From UBA2991 sp965221735 (GTDB lineage: Bacteria; Chloroflexota; Dehalococcoidia; Tepidiformales; Tepidiformaceae), in the NCBI GenBank assembly GCA_965221735.1, contig OZ244910.1, positions 186,001-250,000 on the forward strand: a DNA stretch of 64,000 bases, in the 5' to 3' direction. Within the stretch, counting starts at the first letter, position 1. Every line of letters starts with the position of its first letter. This document shows positions 15,826-23,975 of this stretch, in pieces. A model generated the notes under the pieces. The model saw only the letters and a program-made list of their open reading frames with translations, searched no databases and was not told the DNA's origin. The position numbers and the translations under genes are program-made.

Positions 15826-17037
15826 ATGGCCGAAGGCGAGCCCACCGAAGGGCCGGTCACCGCGGAGATGCGCGCCGCCGCGCAGGCGCTCGGCTGGGAA
15901 GAGGGCCTCCTCGAGCGCGCCATCGACTGGGGCTACAGCCCGCGCACGGTCGTGAGCGCGCTCTCGACGAAGCTCGCTCCCGCGCAGGCCAAGAGCTTCC
16001 TCGACCGCGAGCCCCTCAAGCCCGACCTCTCCTGGATGGACGCCCCCACCGAATGGGGCGTGCGCGCCGAGCAGGCCGACTCCGAGATGGGCCTCACCGT
16101 GGGCGACATCATGGTCGGCTCCTACGGCGAGATCCCCGACCTCTGGACCGACCGCACCGAGATCGCGCGCGGCTCCAACCCGCAGCTCGGCCAGGAGGAC
16201 ATGGGCTACACCATCTTCGAGAAGGCGATCGTCTGGACCGACTCCGTCGCCGACCTCTACGAGCGCGCCATCCGCGACCGCTGGGCGCCCGCCACCGACC
16301 TCGGCTGGCGCAGCCTCGAGGCCCTCCCGGACGACATCGAGAAGGCCATCTGCCAGGTGCTGACCGAGCACAGCGAACGCGCCTACGCCGAGTCGGCCGT
16401 CCTCGGCCGCTGGCTCCCCGAGATCAGCTACGGCTTCGTCGAGATGAAGCTCTTCATGAGCAGCGTCATCTACGACCTCGCCCGGCACGCCGAAGCGTTC
16501 CGCAAGCGCGCCCTCGCCAACGGCGGCGGGCTCGGCCTGCAGGCCCCCACCGACCTCATCCGGGGCGCGATCGAGGCGCGCAGCTACCCTGAGCTCATGG
16601 CTTACCTCTTCGTGCAGGACAGCGCCTTCCTCACCTTCTTCCGCCACGCCGGCGACATCGCCCAGAACCAGCTCGAGCGCGACCTCTACGCCCTCGTCGC
16701 CGCCGACCGCGAACGGCTGATGCAGTACCAGGCCGAACGCCTCGAGTCGTTCCTGCAGGCCATGCCCGACCGTCGCGAGGAGCAGCAGCGCTACCTGGCC
16801 AAGGCCGAGGTGCGCCTCGCCCGCGAGTGGAACGACCCCGCCGTCCGCGAACCGCTCATCCTGCTGCTCGGCGGCAGCCGCGAGAACGCCGCCGCCGGCG
16901 AGGCCGCCCTCACGGCCCTGCGCCGCCGCCAGGTCGAGGAGTACCTCGGCCACCTCGACAAAGCCTGCTTCGTCCGCAGCCACCTCCACTCCGGCCTCGC
17001 CGCCTACCTCGAGGAACCCGAGACCGCCCCCGCCTGA
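15826..17037 (+). CDS. Ferritin-like paralog with lost di-iron ligands
   Basis: A 403-residue paralog of the preceding protein (shared AFRKRALANGGGL, RRRQV(K/E)EYL and fold), with a longer N-terminal part that includes a helical domain (AQALGWEEGLLERAIDWGY). Every metal position is changed: VEFIAG becomes RAYAES, DEARH becomes DLARH, QAEGF becomes QDSAF, DESRH becomes DRERL. It therefore should not bind a di-iron centre and is best seen as a structural partner of the upstream protein, perhaps as a heterodimer. Spacing of 5 nt implies co-translation. Confidence 0.72.
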   Translation: MAEGEPTEGPVTAEMRAAAQALGWEEGLLERAIDWGYSPRTVVSALSTKLAPAQAKSFLDREPLKPDLSWMDAPTEWGVRAEQADSEMGLTVGDIMVGSYGEIPDLWTDRTEIARGSNPQLGQEDMGYTIFEKAIVWTDSVADLYERAIRDRWAPATDLGWRSLEALPDDIEKAICQVLTEHSERAYAESAVLGRWLPEISYGFVEMKLFMSSVIYDLARHAEAFRKRALANGGGLGLQAPTDLIRGAIEARSYPELMAYLFVQDSAFLTFFRHAGDIAQNQLERDLYALVAADRERLMQYQAERLESFLQAMPDRREEQQRYLAKAEVRLAREWNDPAVREPLILLLGGSRENAAAGEAALTALRRRQVEEYLGHLDKACFVRSHLHSGLAAYLEEPETAPA

Positions 17038-17926
17038 CCCTCCAACAGCGGCTCCACTGCCGCCCGCGCCACCTCCGCGTTTGTCCCGATGGCGAAGATG
17101 ACGTCGCGCCCCACCGGTTCGAGAAGCGCGGTCACGCTGCCGTTCACCTGCGTGGCCAGCGTCAGGCCCCCTTCCTCGACGACATCCGCTCCGTCGGTCG
17201 CGACCGCCCGCTGCGCCTCCGCGAACTCGTGCGCGTCCTCCTCGCTCACGAACCGAACACGCACGACGAGTAGCCATTCGTCAACGCCCCCGTAGAGGTA
17301 GTAGTAGTCCCCCGCCCAGCCTGCCGCCGCCTCGATGGCGGTCCGGGTCCAGGGGTCCTGGCGCCAGTCGGGGGGAGCTGCGTCGCCAAGCAGGTAGTTG
17401 AGGAGCATGAACTCTCCCAGCGAACCCCAGGCCGCGGCCTGGAGCCCGAGCGGGATCACGCTGACCCGCAGTCCCGGGAAGTCCAGCGAAGACAGCCGCT
17501 CCGGCTGCCAGCCGCTCGCGATGAGCTCGGGGTGGAGGTTACGACCCACAGCACCCGTTCGTAGGAGTAGAACCCGGCGATGCTGCTCGTGAGGGAGCGC
17601 CACACGTCCCGGAGGTGCTCGTCCTCGCCCAGGTAGCCGAGCAGCTGGTAAATCCGTGTCTGTCTCCCCAGCCCGATCTCCTCCGGGCCGGTGAGGTCGT
17701 TCAGGAATACGTCGGGCAGGTCACGAGGGGTGACGGTTCCCAGGCGGAGGTCGGGCGGCGCTTCCAGCTGGCGCATCGCCGCCACTTCCTCGAGGAGCCC
17801 CTCCATCTCGCCTGAGATTGGGCGGGGCTCGGCCGTGCCGCCCCCGCAGGCGGCGAGGGCGAGGACCAGCGGAGTCAGCAGGAGGAGCGCGACGGCTCGG
17901 ATAGCCGGGACCTTCCCTTCGCTCAC
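17004..17926 (-). pseudogene. Decayed fourth copy of the HExxH lipoprotein
   Basis: The N-terminal part (lipobox LALAACGGG, then VAAMRQLEAPPDLRLGTV and IAGFYSYERVLWVV) and the C-terminal part (LHPELIASGWQPERL to EVARAAVEPLLEG) match the neighbour at 17928, but lie in different frames (17456-17926 and 17004-17603). About 390 bp that in the neighbour encode the HExxH helix and VEGDA block are missing; the junction is near 17540. The stop after LLEG has changed from TAG to CAG, so the frame runs into the end of the ferritin-like gene. Most likely an inactive remnant. Confidence 0.8.
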
Positions 17927-17927
17927 C

Positions 17928-19214
17928 CTAACCCTCCAACAGGGGCTCGACCGCCGCCCGCGCGACCTCTGCGCTCGTGCCGATGGCGAAGATCACGTCG
18001 CGCCCCACCGGTTCGAAGAGCACGACCACGCGACCGTCGTCCTGGGTCGCCAGCGTCAGATCGCCCTCCATCGCCACTTCCGCGTCGCGCGTGGCGATGG
18101 CGCGATGCGTCTCCGCGAACTCGCGCGCCTCGTCCTCGTCCGCGAAGCGCACGTAGGCGACCAGCGCCGCCTCGCCCTCCGGGTTCGCGAAGAGGTAGAA
18201 GAGGTCGCCGCTCCAGCCCGCGACGGCATCGAGGACCACGCGGTTCTCGTCGCGCTTGAACCAGTCGCGATCGAAGGGCGCATCGCCGAGCAGGTAGTTG
18301 GCAAGGTGGAATTCGCCCAGTGAGCCGGACAGCCTGAGCCCGAACAGGATTCCGAGGCTCACGCGGATATGGCGCTGTGGCAGGGTGGAGTGGGAATAGA
18401 TGTGCTCTGGCTCCCAGCCGGAGGCGAGCAGCTCGGGGTGGAGGATCTGGGAGGTCGCGGTAGGCGGATCCCGCAGCAGCTCGTTGAGCGCATCGAGACC
18501 GTGTGCCTCGACGAGCCAGGTCACGGCCTCCGCTCCCGCCGCGTAGGGGAAGGAGAACTCGCGCCGCAGACCCGGGGGAGGTTCCTCCCACGGCGTCACG
18601 GCCGGCGCCTCGTCCACGGGCAGGTCGGGGGCGGCTTCCGTCCATCGGGCCTCGTGATACATGGCGTCGCCCTCGACGATCGCCATCCCGGCGAGCGTCG
18701 CGTCGAGACTGTGGGCGGCGGACCCGCTAATTCTCGCGAGGCCGAAGTGGTGATCCTGGATGGCGTGCACCATCTCGTGCACGAGGGTTTGCAGTTCATA
18801 CCGGCCGAGTTTGTCGAGGTCGAGCCGACCCTTGTCGGTCACGACCCAGAGCGTCTTGTCGTAGGAGTAGAAGCCCCCGATGAAACCCTCTTGGAGCTCA
18901 AGCAGCCGTTGCGGGTCATGGCGGTCGAAGTGGCCCATGATCCGGAGGAAGCTGGTCCTGATGTCCAGCCAGTGGCGGATCTCCTGTTCCGTCGACTCCG
19001 CCCAATAAGCCTCCACGACGTCGTCCGGCGCGACGGCCTGGGCCCGCAGGTCGGGTGGCGCCTCCAGCCCCCGCATCTCCGCCACCTCTTCGAGGAGTTC
19101 CTCCATCTCGCCCGAGAGGGGTTGAGGCCCGCTCGGTCCGCCCCCACCACAGGCGCCGAGCGCCAGCGTCAGGACAAGCAGCAGCGGGACGAGGGTGCGG
19201 GCTGCGAACGTCAC
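17928..19214 (-). CDS. HExxH-motif lipoprotein, putative zinc metalloprotease (copy 3)
   Basis: A 428-residue lipoprotein: signal peptide with lipobox LGAC at about residues 18-21, then EEVAEMRGLEAPPDLRAQ, a GFYSYDKTLWVVTD strand, the zinc-protease helix LVHEMVHAIQDHHFGL, and about 35 residues later the block MAIVEGDAMYHEARW. HExxH plus the downstream Glu suggests a gluzincin-like site. The C-terminal third carries GSLGEFHLANYLLGD and GRDVIFAIGTSAEVARAAVEPL. I do not recognise a named family. Lies 1 nt after the decayed copy's start region and 12 nt before copy 2. Confidence 0.7.
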   Translation of the reverse strand: MTFAARTLVPLLLVLTLALGACGGGGPSGPQPLSGEMEELLEEVAEMRGLEAPPDLRAQAVAPDDVVEAYWAESTEQEIRHWLDIRTSFLRIMGHFDRHDPQRLLELQEGFIGGFYSYDKTLWVVTDKGRLDLDKLGRYELQTLVHEMVHAIQDHHFGLARISGSAAHSLDATLAGMAIVEGDAMYHEARWTEAAPDLPVDEAPAVTPWEEPPPGLRREFSFPYAAGAEAVTWLVEAHGLDALNELLRDPPTATSQILHPELLASGWEPEHIYSHSTLPQRHIRVSLGILFGLRLSGSLGEFHLANYLLGDAPFDRDWFKRDENRVVLDAVAGWSGDLFYLFANPEGEAALVAYVRFADEDEAREFAETHRAIATRDAEVAMEGDLTLATQDDGRVVVLFEPVGRDVIFAIGTSAEVARAAVEPLLEG

Positions 19215-19226
19215 GGCTCCGGCAGT

Positions 19227-20909
19227 CTAGCCCCTGACCAGCGGCTCCAGCGCCGCACGCGCCACCTCCGCGCTCGTGCCGATCGCGAAGAACACGGTGC
19301 GTCCCACCGGGTCGAGGCGAGCGACCACGAACCCGTCGTCACGCGTGACGAACGTGTACGGATCCTCGACCGCCACCTCGCCGCCGAAGGTGGCGAGGTG
19401 ATGCTCATCGGCGAACTCGTGAGCGTCGATGAGGGTCTCGAACCGCACCACCACCACCAGCACGCGCTCGTCGCCGTTCTCGAAGATGCGGTAGGAATCG
19501 CCCTCCCACCCGGCGCCCGCCCGCCGGACCGCCTCCTCGGTGAAGTTGAACCGGCGGTCCTCGTAGCCATAGGCCGCCCACGGGTATGCGGTCCTGTCCC
19601 CGGCCAGGTAGTTCATGAGATGAAACTCGCCCAGCACGCCCGACTCGCTCTCCGTCCAGCCTTCGCCGAGGCTGCCCGCGACCGCGTCGGCGGGCAGCAG
19701 CGAGTCGACATCCGCCTCGGGAGCCCAGTCAGTGTCGAGCAGGTCCACGTGGATGATCGCCGTCGTGGCGTCCGGCGGGTCACCGAAGAGCGCGTTCAGT
19801 GCTTCCACTCCGTCCCGCTCCACCACGGCCGCCACCGCCACCGGCCCCGTCAGGTAGGGGAACGAGAAGGCCCGCACGATCTGGGGCGGAATGCCGTCGA
19901 CCTGCTGGAGGTTGGCCAGCAGCAGCAGGTTCCGTCCCGGCCCCGCCCCGCCCGGAACCAGCGTCGAGGGCTCGCTCCACCTGGACGTGTGCACGACGGC
20001 ATCGCCCTCAACGACGGAGGTCCAGGCGAGCCGCGCATCGAGCGTCGTCGCGCCACTCCCGCTCTCGCGCAGGTCGAAGTGGTAGTCCTGGATGGCGTGC
20101 AGCATCTCGTGCGCGAGAATCTCGCGCTCCTCCGCACTCAGCGCGCCAACGTCGAAGTCCTGCTGGTCGCTCGGGATCCACAGCGTCTTGTTCCCCCACG
20201 AGTAGAACCCCAGCACAAGCCCGGACGTGGCGACCGTGACGTCCCACAGGGACTCGTCCGGCTCCACGTAGCCGAGCAGCTGGTAGAGCGCCCCGCCCTG
20301 TTCGAGTGCCTCCCGCTGGTCGTCGTCGAAGAGGCCCGTGTACGCATCGGCCATCTCGTCCGGGGCGAGCAACCGAACCCGCAGTTCGTCCGGCGCCTCC
20401 AGCCCCCGCGTCGCAGCCACCTCCTCGAGCAACTCCAGCAGCGCCCCGGACAGCGGTACGACCTCGCCTCTGGGGGCGGGCTCCCGTGTGGCGCTCGGCT
20501 CGTCCGCCGCTGCCGCCTGGTCGGGCCTTCCCGTGACGGTGGTGGCTTCAGGGACCGCTTCTGTGGCTGTCGCGACCGAGGTCGCCGGAGGCGTACTGGT
20601 GGCCGCTTCGGCCTCGCCGGCCGTGGCGACGCTTGCCGTGGCGGCCGGCGAGGTTGTGGCAGCGGCCGTCGGAGCAGCAGAGGGTGTCGACCCGGAGGCC
20701 GTCGCCGTGGGGGACGGCGCGGTGGTGTTGGGGGTCGGGGTTGGTGTTGGGGTCGGGGTGGGGGTTGCGCACCGCGGGTCGCCTGCTCGACACTCCTCGG
20801 CCTCCGCGGTTTCCGCCGCCGGCTCCGGCTCGCTGCCGCATGCCGCCAGCGCGAGGATCGCGAGGGCAGGGAGCAGCACGCGGAGCGATGGGGGCGCCAT
20901 GCGACCCAT
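19227..20909 (-). CDS. HExxH-motif lipoprotein with long TP-rich linker (copy 2)
   Basis: A 560-residue member of the same family. Lipobox LAAC is followed by about 120 residues of low complexity (a Thr-Pro run, then Ala/Thr/Ser) that the other copies lack and that would hold the catalytic domain away from the membrane. The domain has ILAHEMLHAIQDYHFDL and SVVEGDAVVHTSRW as probable zinc site, then GVLGEFHLMNYLAGD and FFAIGTSAEVARAALEPLV. The sequence CAAGAATGG at the start is shared with copy 1, which supports the start codon. Confidence 0.7.
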   Translation of the reverse strand: MGRMAPPSLRVLLPALAILALAACGSEPEPAAETAEAEECRAGDPRCATPTPTPTPTPTPNTTAPSPTATASGSTPSAAPTAAATTSPAATASVATAGEAEAATSTPPATSVATATEAVPEATTVTGRPDQAAAADEPSATREPAPRGEVVPLSGALLELLEEVAATRGLEAPDELRVRLLAPDEMADAYTGLFDDDQREALEQGGALYQLLGYVEPDESLWDVTVATSGLVLGFYSWGNKTLWIPSDQQDFDVGALSAEEREILAHEMLHAIQDYHFDLRESGSGATTLDARLAWTSVVEGDAVVHTSRWSEPSTLVPGGAGPGRNLLLLANLQQVDGIPPQIVRAFSFPYLTGPVAVAAVVERDGVEALNALFGDPPDATTAIIHVDLLDTDWAPEADVDSLLPADAVAGSLGEGWTESESGVLGEFHLMNYLAGDRTAYPWAAYGYEDRRFNFTEEAVRRAGAGWEGDSYRIFENGDERVLVVVVRFETLIDAHEFADEHHLATFGGEVAVEDPYTFVTRDDGFVVARLDPVGRTVFFAIGTSAEVARAALEPLVRG

Positions 20910-20966
20910 TCTTGCGAGCGCCGCCGCCCCCCGCCAGCGTGCGCCCCGTGCCTCGATCCTGCTTCC

Positions 20967-22271
20967 CTAACCCTTGACCAGCGGCTCCAGCGCAGCTCGC
21001 GCCACCTCCGCGCTCGTCGCGATCACGAAGATCACGTCGCGACCCACTGGCTCCACCAGCGTCACGACCTTGCCGTCGGGCCGCGTCGCGAGCGTGAAGC
21101 CGTCTTCCTCGGCGACCTCCGCCCGCCTCGTCGCGACCGCGCGATGCCTCCTCGAGAACTGAGCGGCCTCGTCCGCATCCACGAATCGGACCCGCGCCAC
21201 CAGCACCCGCTCGTCCCCGCCCTCGAGGAGGGCGTACCGGTCGCCCGCCCAGCCCTTCGCTGCTTCGACCGCCAGCCGGCTTGAGGGAGCGAACAGCCAG
21301 GCTGGCCAGTACCGCTCGTCACCGAGGAGGTAGTTGATGAGGTGGAACTCCCCCAGGGACCCCGCCACCCGGACCTGCCAGCCGGCCCCGAGGCGCCCGG
21401 CGATCTGGTCCGCCGGCAGGGAGGACTCCCCGAGCTCCTCGGGTTCCCAGCCCGAATCGAGCAGCTCCCGGTGCAGGATGAGCGTCGTTGCGGGTGGCGG
21501 CTCGGCGAGGAGGGCGTTTAGCGTTTCCCTGCCGTCGTTCACCAGCACGAACCCAGCCCAGCTCGCGCCCGTCGTGTAGGGAAAGTACAGCTCCCGCAGG
21601 ACCGCCGGCGGGATGCCCGCCACCTGGTTCGCCGAGGCCAGGAAGGACACGCCGCCCGCCCCCGGAAGCGACAGGAACCGCACCGCGTACCGGTCCGTGT
21701 GGACAACGGCGTCCCCCTCGACAACCGCCGTGAAGGCCAGCTCCGCGTCAAGGTTGCCCCGGAGATCGTCGAACGTGGCATCCAGGTCGAAGTGGTAGTC
21801 CTGCAGCGCGTGGATGATCTCGTGGACCAGCGTGTTCCGCTGGGGACGGGTCAGCTCCTCCAGCCCCACGCCCTCCTCCTCCGTCACCACCCACAGCGTC
21901 TTGTGATCGGGCGAGTAGAACCCCAGCACGAGGTTGAGGAACGAGGTCTGGATGTCCCACAGGTGCTCGTCTGGCTCGAGATAGCCAAGCAGCCGGTAGA
22001 CCTCCGTCGTCTCGTCGATCTGGCCCCGGTCCTCCTCGGTGACGAGCTCAAGGTACGTGTCGTACAGATCGGCGCGCGCCACCGTCAGGGCGCGCATGGT
22101 CTCCGGCGCTTCCAGCCCCCGCACCTCCGCTACCTCCTGCAACAGCTCCCGGATGGACTCGGGGAGCGGCGGCGCCGGGGCGGGGTCGTCGCCGCCACAC
22201 GCCGCGACCGCAAGGACCAGCAGGAGCGTGGCAAGCAGGGTCGCGGTCGTGCGCATCATGGGCGGGTCCAT
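20967..22271 (-). CDS. HExxH-motif lipoprotein, putative zinc metalloprotease (copy 1)
   Basis: A 434-residue lipoprotein, first of the tandem set. Signal peptide LLATLLLVLAVAAC gives the lipobox. The core has VLGFYSPDHKTLWVVTE, LVHEIIHALQDYHFDL (HExxH), AFTAVVEGDAVVHTDRY, and GSLGEFHLINYLLGD. The start at 22271 is shared in context (GCAAGAATGG) with copy 2; ATGs at 22259, 22256 and upstream at 22292 are possible. The protein should be anchored outside the membrane. Function unknown; proteolysis is inferred from the motif alone. Confidence 0.7.
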   Translation of the reverse strand: MDPPMMRTTATLLATLLLVLAVAACGGDDPAPAPPLPESIRELLQEVAEVRGLEAPETMRALTVARADLYDTYLELVTEEDRGQIDETTEVYRLLGYLEPDEHLWDIQTSFLNLVLGFYSPDHKTLWVVTEEEGVGLEELTRPQRNTLVHEIIHALQDYHFDLDATFDDLRGNLDAELAFTAVVEGDAVVHTDRYAVRFLSLPGAGGVSFLASANQVAGIPPAVLRELYFPYTTGASWAGFVLVNDGRETLNALLAEPPPATTLILHRELLDSGWEPEELGESSLPADQIAGRLGAGWQVRVAGSLGEFHLINYLLGDERYWPAWLFAPSSRLAVEAAKGWAGDRYALLEGGDERVLVARVRFVDADEAAQFSRRHRAVATRRAEVAEEDGFTLATRPDGKVVTLVEPVGRDVIFVIATSAEVARAALEPLVKG

Positions 22272-22394
22272 TCTTGCCCGCTGCGCGGCCAACCCGCCAC
22301 ACCCGACCCGCTGTCCCGCCGCCCCGCTTCCTTACCCTTGACGGTCGTACCGGTCCGCCCCCAACAGCCTTCGCGTCCCCGCCCCTCCCGAATC

Positions 22395-22424
22395 TTGCCC
22401 GGTCCGTGTCCCCTGCGCTAGATT
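22395..22424 (+). promoter_or_regulatory. Promoter of tRNA-Glu
   Basis: TTGCCC (22395-22400), 18-nt spacer, TAGATT (22419-22424); transcription would begin about 3 nt before the mature tRNA. Confidence 0.55.
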
Positions 22425-22433
22425 GAAAGCGGC

Positions 22434-22510
22434 GGCGCATTCGTCTAGCGGCCTAGGACACCGCCCTCTCAAGGCGGAGATCAGGGGTTCGAATCCCCTA
22501 TGCGCTACCA
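22434..22510 (+). tRNA. tRNA-Glu (CTC)
   Basis: A 77-nt tRNA with encoded CCA. Acceptor GGCGCAT pairs with ATGCGCT (one G-U at the end), the D arm contains AGCGGCCTAGG, the anticodon stem CCGCC/GGCGG encloses loop CTCTCAA with anticodon CTC, and the T arm is GGGG-TTCGAAT-CCCC. The arrangement is that of glutamate tRNAs. The 184 bp after it hold no gene I can support. Confidence 0.95.
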
Positions 22511-22694
22511 CCCCCCGACCACAACGTGCGGTGCTGCAAACCCCGGCGGAGCCGGGCTTGGCCTGGCGTGCCCGCGGGCAGCCCCGCGCCGGCCAGGCTG
22601 TCTCCGCCCCGTCCCCCGGAGGGTTGGCGTGAGGGTTTCAACGGTGCCGGGAGCTGTCGCAAACCGGGTCGCCGCGCAGCGTCTCACGGCTCCT

Positions 22695-23336
22695 TCAGCT
22701 CGCACTCAGGATGATGTCCTTCAATTCACGCAGCGTGTCGATTCGATAGCGAGCCTGTGAAAAGTCATGTGCTCTTGTGAATTCGTTGTGGACGATGACA
22801 CAGTCGATACCGGCCGCCACGGCTGAGTTCAGCCCTCTCGATGAATCCTCTACGACCAGCGTTTCTTCCCTGTTGGCGCCGAGGCGCTCCAGGCCGGTCA
22901 GGTACGGTTCCGGGTGCGGCTTGGCGATGTCGTAGTCTTCGCGGGCAAGGACGAACTCCATGAATGGGGTGATCTGGCGTTCTGCGTGGATGATCTCGAA
23001 GTCCGCCCGCTTTGCAGTCGTCACGATGGCCATGCGGACGTAGTTTGACAGCTCAGCAAGAGTCTCAACGACGCCCTCGATCTCGATGGCTTCCGTTCTC
23101 AGGTACTCCTGGTAGTAGGCGTTGCGGACGTCACGCTGCCTGCTGATGGTCTGTTCATCAATACCCGCCGCCCTGGCTTGCGCCCAGGTGGCCATCCCCT
23201 GGGTCATGTCCTGGAGGTATTGGTCTCTGTCAAGGGTGAAGCCAATGTCGGCGAGGGCGCGCTCTCCGGCCTTGAAATACCAGAATTCGGTATCCACCAG
23301 GACACCGTCATGGTCGAAGAGTACGTACTTCTTCAC
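22695..23336 (-). CDS. HAD-superfamily hydrolase
   Basis: A 213-residue haloacid-dehalogenase-type phosphatase or phosphonatase-like enzyme. Motif I is FDHDGVLVDTE at the N terminus, with a helical cap (residues about 15-85), motif II in VTTAK, motif III K in AKPHPEPYL and motif IV VVEDSSRGLNSA. GTG start with GGGGGA; an open frame reaches further upstream to 23546, but that part looks non-coding. Third codon positions are less GC-rich than in the neighbours, hinting at recent acquisition. Substrate unknown. Confidence 0.85.
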   Translation of the reverse strand: MKKYVLFDHDGVLVDTEFWYFKAGERALADIGFTLDRDQYLQDMTQGMATWAQARAAGIDEQTISRQRDVRNAYYQEYLRTEAIEIEGVVETLAELSNYVRMAIVTTAKRADFEIIHAERQITPFMEFVLAREDYDIAKPHPEPYLTGLERLGANREETLVVEDSSRGLNSAVAAGIDCVIVHNEFTRAHDFSQARYRIDTLRELKDIILSAS

Positions 23337-23587
23337 TCCCCCGACCCTTCCCGGCAGCCGCGGCGACGAGTCGTGCGCGTCCGCCCCATGGTCGAGCATC
23401 GCGATATCCCGGAGCGGCGGCAGACCCTCAACCGGCGGCTGCGCACCTTGAGCGGATGATAGCGCGGGTCCGCCTGTACCGGCGGGACATGGGGTGGCGA
23501 GGAGGTCGTCCGCCACCTCCGCGGAAACCTCGCTGACACGCGCCACCCTGCCGGTGGTGTAGAAAGTGCCCTGAAAGAGAGGGCGCC

Positions 23588-23884
23588 ATGAAGGGCTACG
23601 TCATCGTGGACACCGAGGTCGTCGACCAGGAGGCGTACCAGGAGTTCCTTCAGCGGATCCCCGGGATCGTCGAGGCACAGGGCGGACGGTTCATCGTGCG
23701 CACCAGCGACGCCGAGCCCGTCGAAGGCGGCTGGGCGCCGAAACGCCTCGTGGTCATGGAGTTCGACAGCCTTGAGGCAGCCAGGAGCTTCGTCAACTCC
23801 GACGCCTACACATCCCACGACGAGCTCCGCCATCGCGCGGCGAGGGCCAGGATCGTGGTCGTGGAGGGCGTCCCCGAGGCGTGA
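23588..23884 (+). CDS. DUF1330 family protein
   Basis: A 98-residue DUF1330 protein with the dimeric alpha-beta barrel (ferredoxin-like) fold: KGYVIVDTEVVDQEAYQEF, IVEAQGGRFIVRT, RLVVMEFDSLEAARSFVNS. These small proteins have no established reaction. Preceded by GAGAGGG and a TAGAAA -10-like element at 23557. The 251 bp between it and the divergent HAD gene hold no supported gene. Confidence 0.88.
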   Translation: MKGYVIVDTEVVDQEAYQEFLQRIPGIVEAQGGRFIVRTSDAEPVEGGWAPKRLVVMEFDSLEAARSFVNSDAYTSHDELRHRAARARIVVVEGVPEA

Positions 23885-23920
23885 CCCCGCCCTTCCTCCC
23901 ACGACCCGCTTATGGCCAGT

Positions 23921-23926
23921 TAGAAT
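23921..23926 (+). promoter_or_regulatory. -10 box of the amidohydrolase gene
   Basis: TAGAAT, about 50 nt before the ATG at 23976; GGGGAGA serves as ribosome site. Confidence 0.4.
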
Positions 23927-23975
23927 CCATGGTGCCTTGAGCACAGCCGGGAACTAGGCCGGCGGGGAGACAGCC

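Noticed and set aside
18369..21284. 971-codon open frame opposite the lipoprotein array
   Set aside because: Antisense of three clear genes; long open frames opposite genes are common in such GC-rich DNA and the translation is Arg/His-rich without domains.
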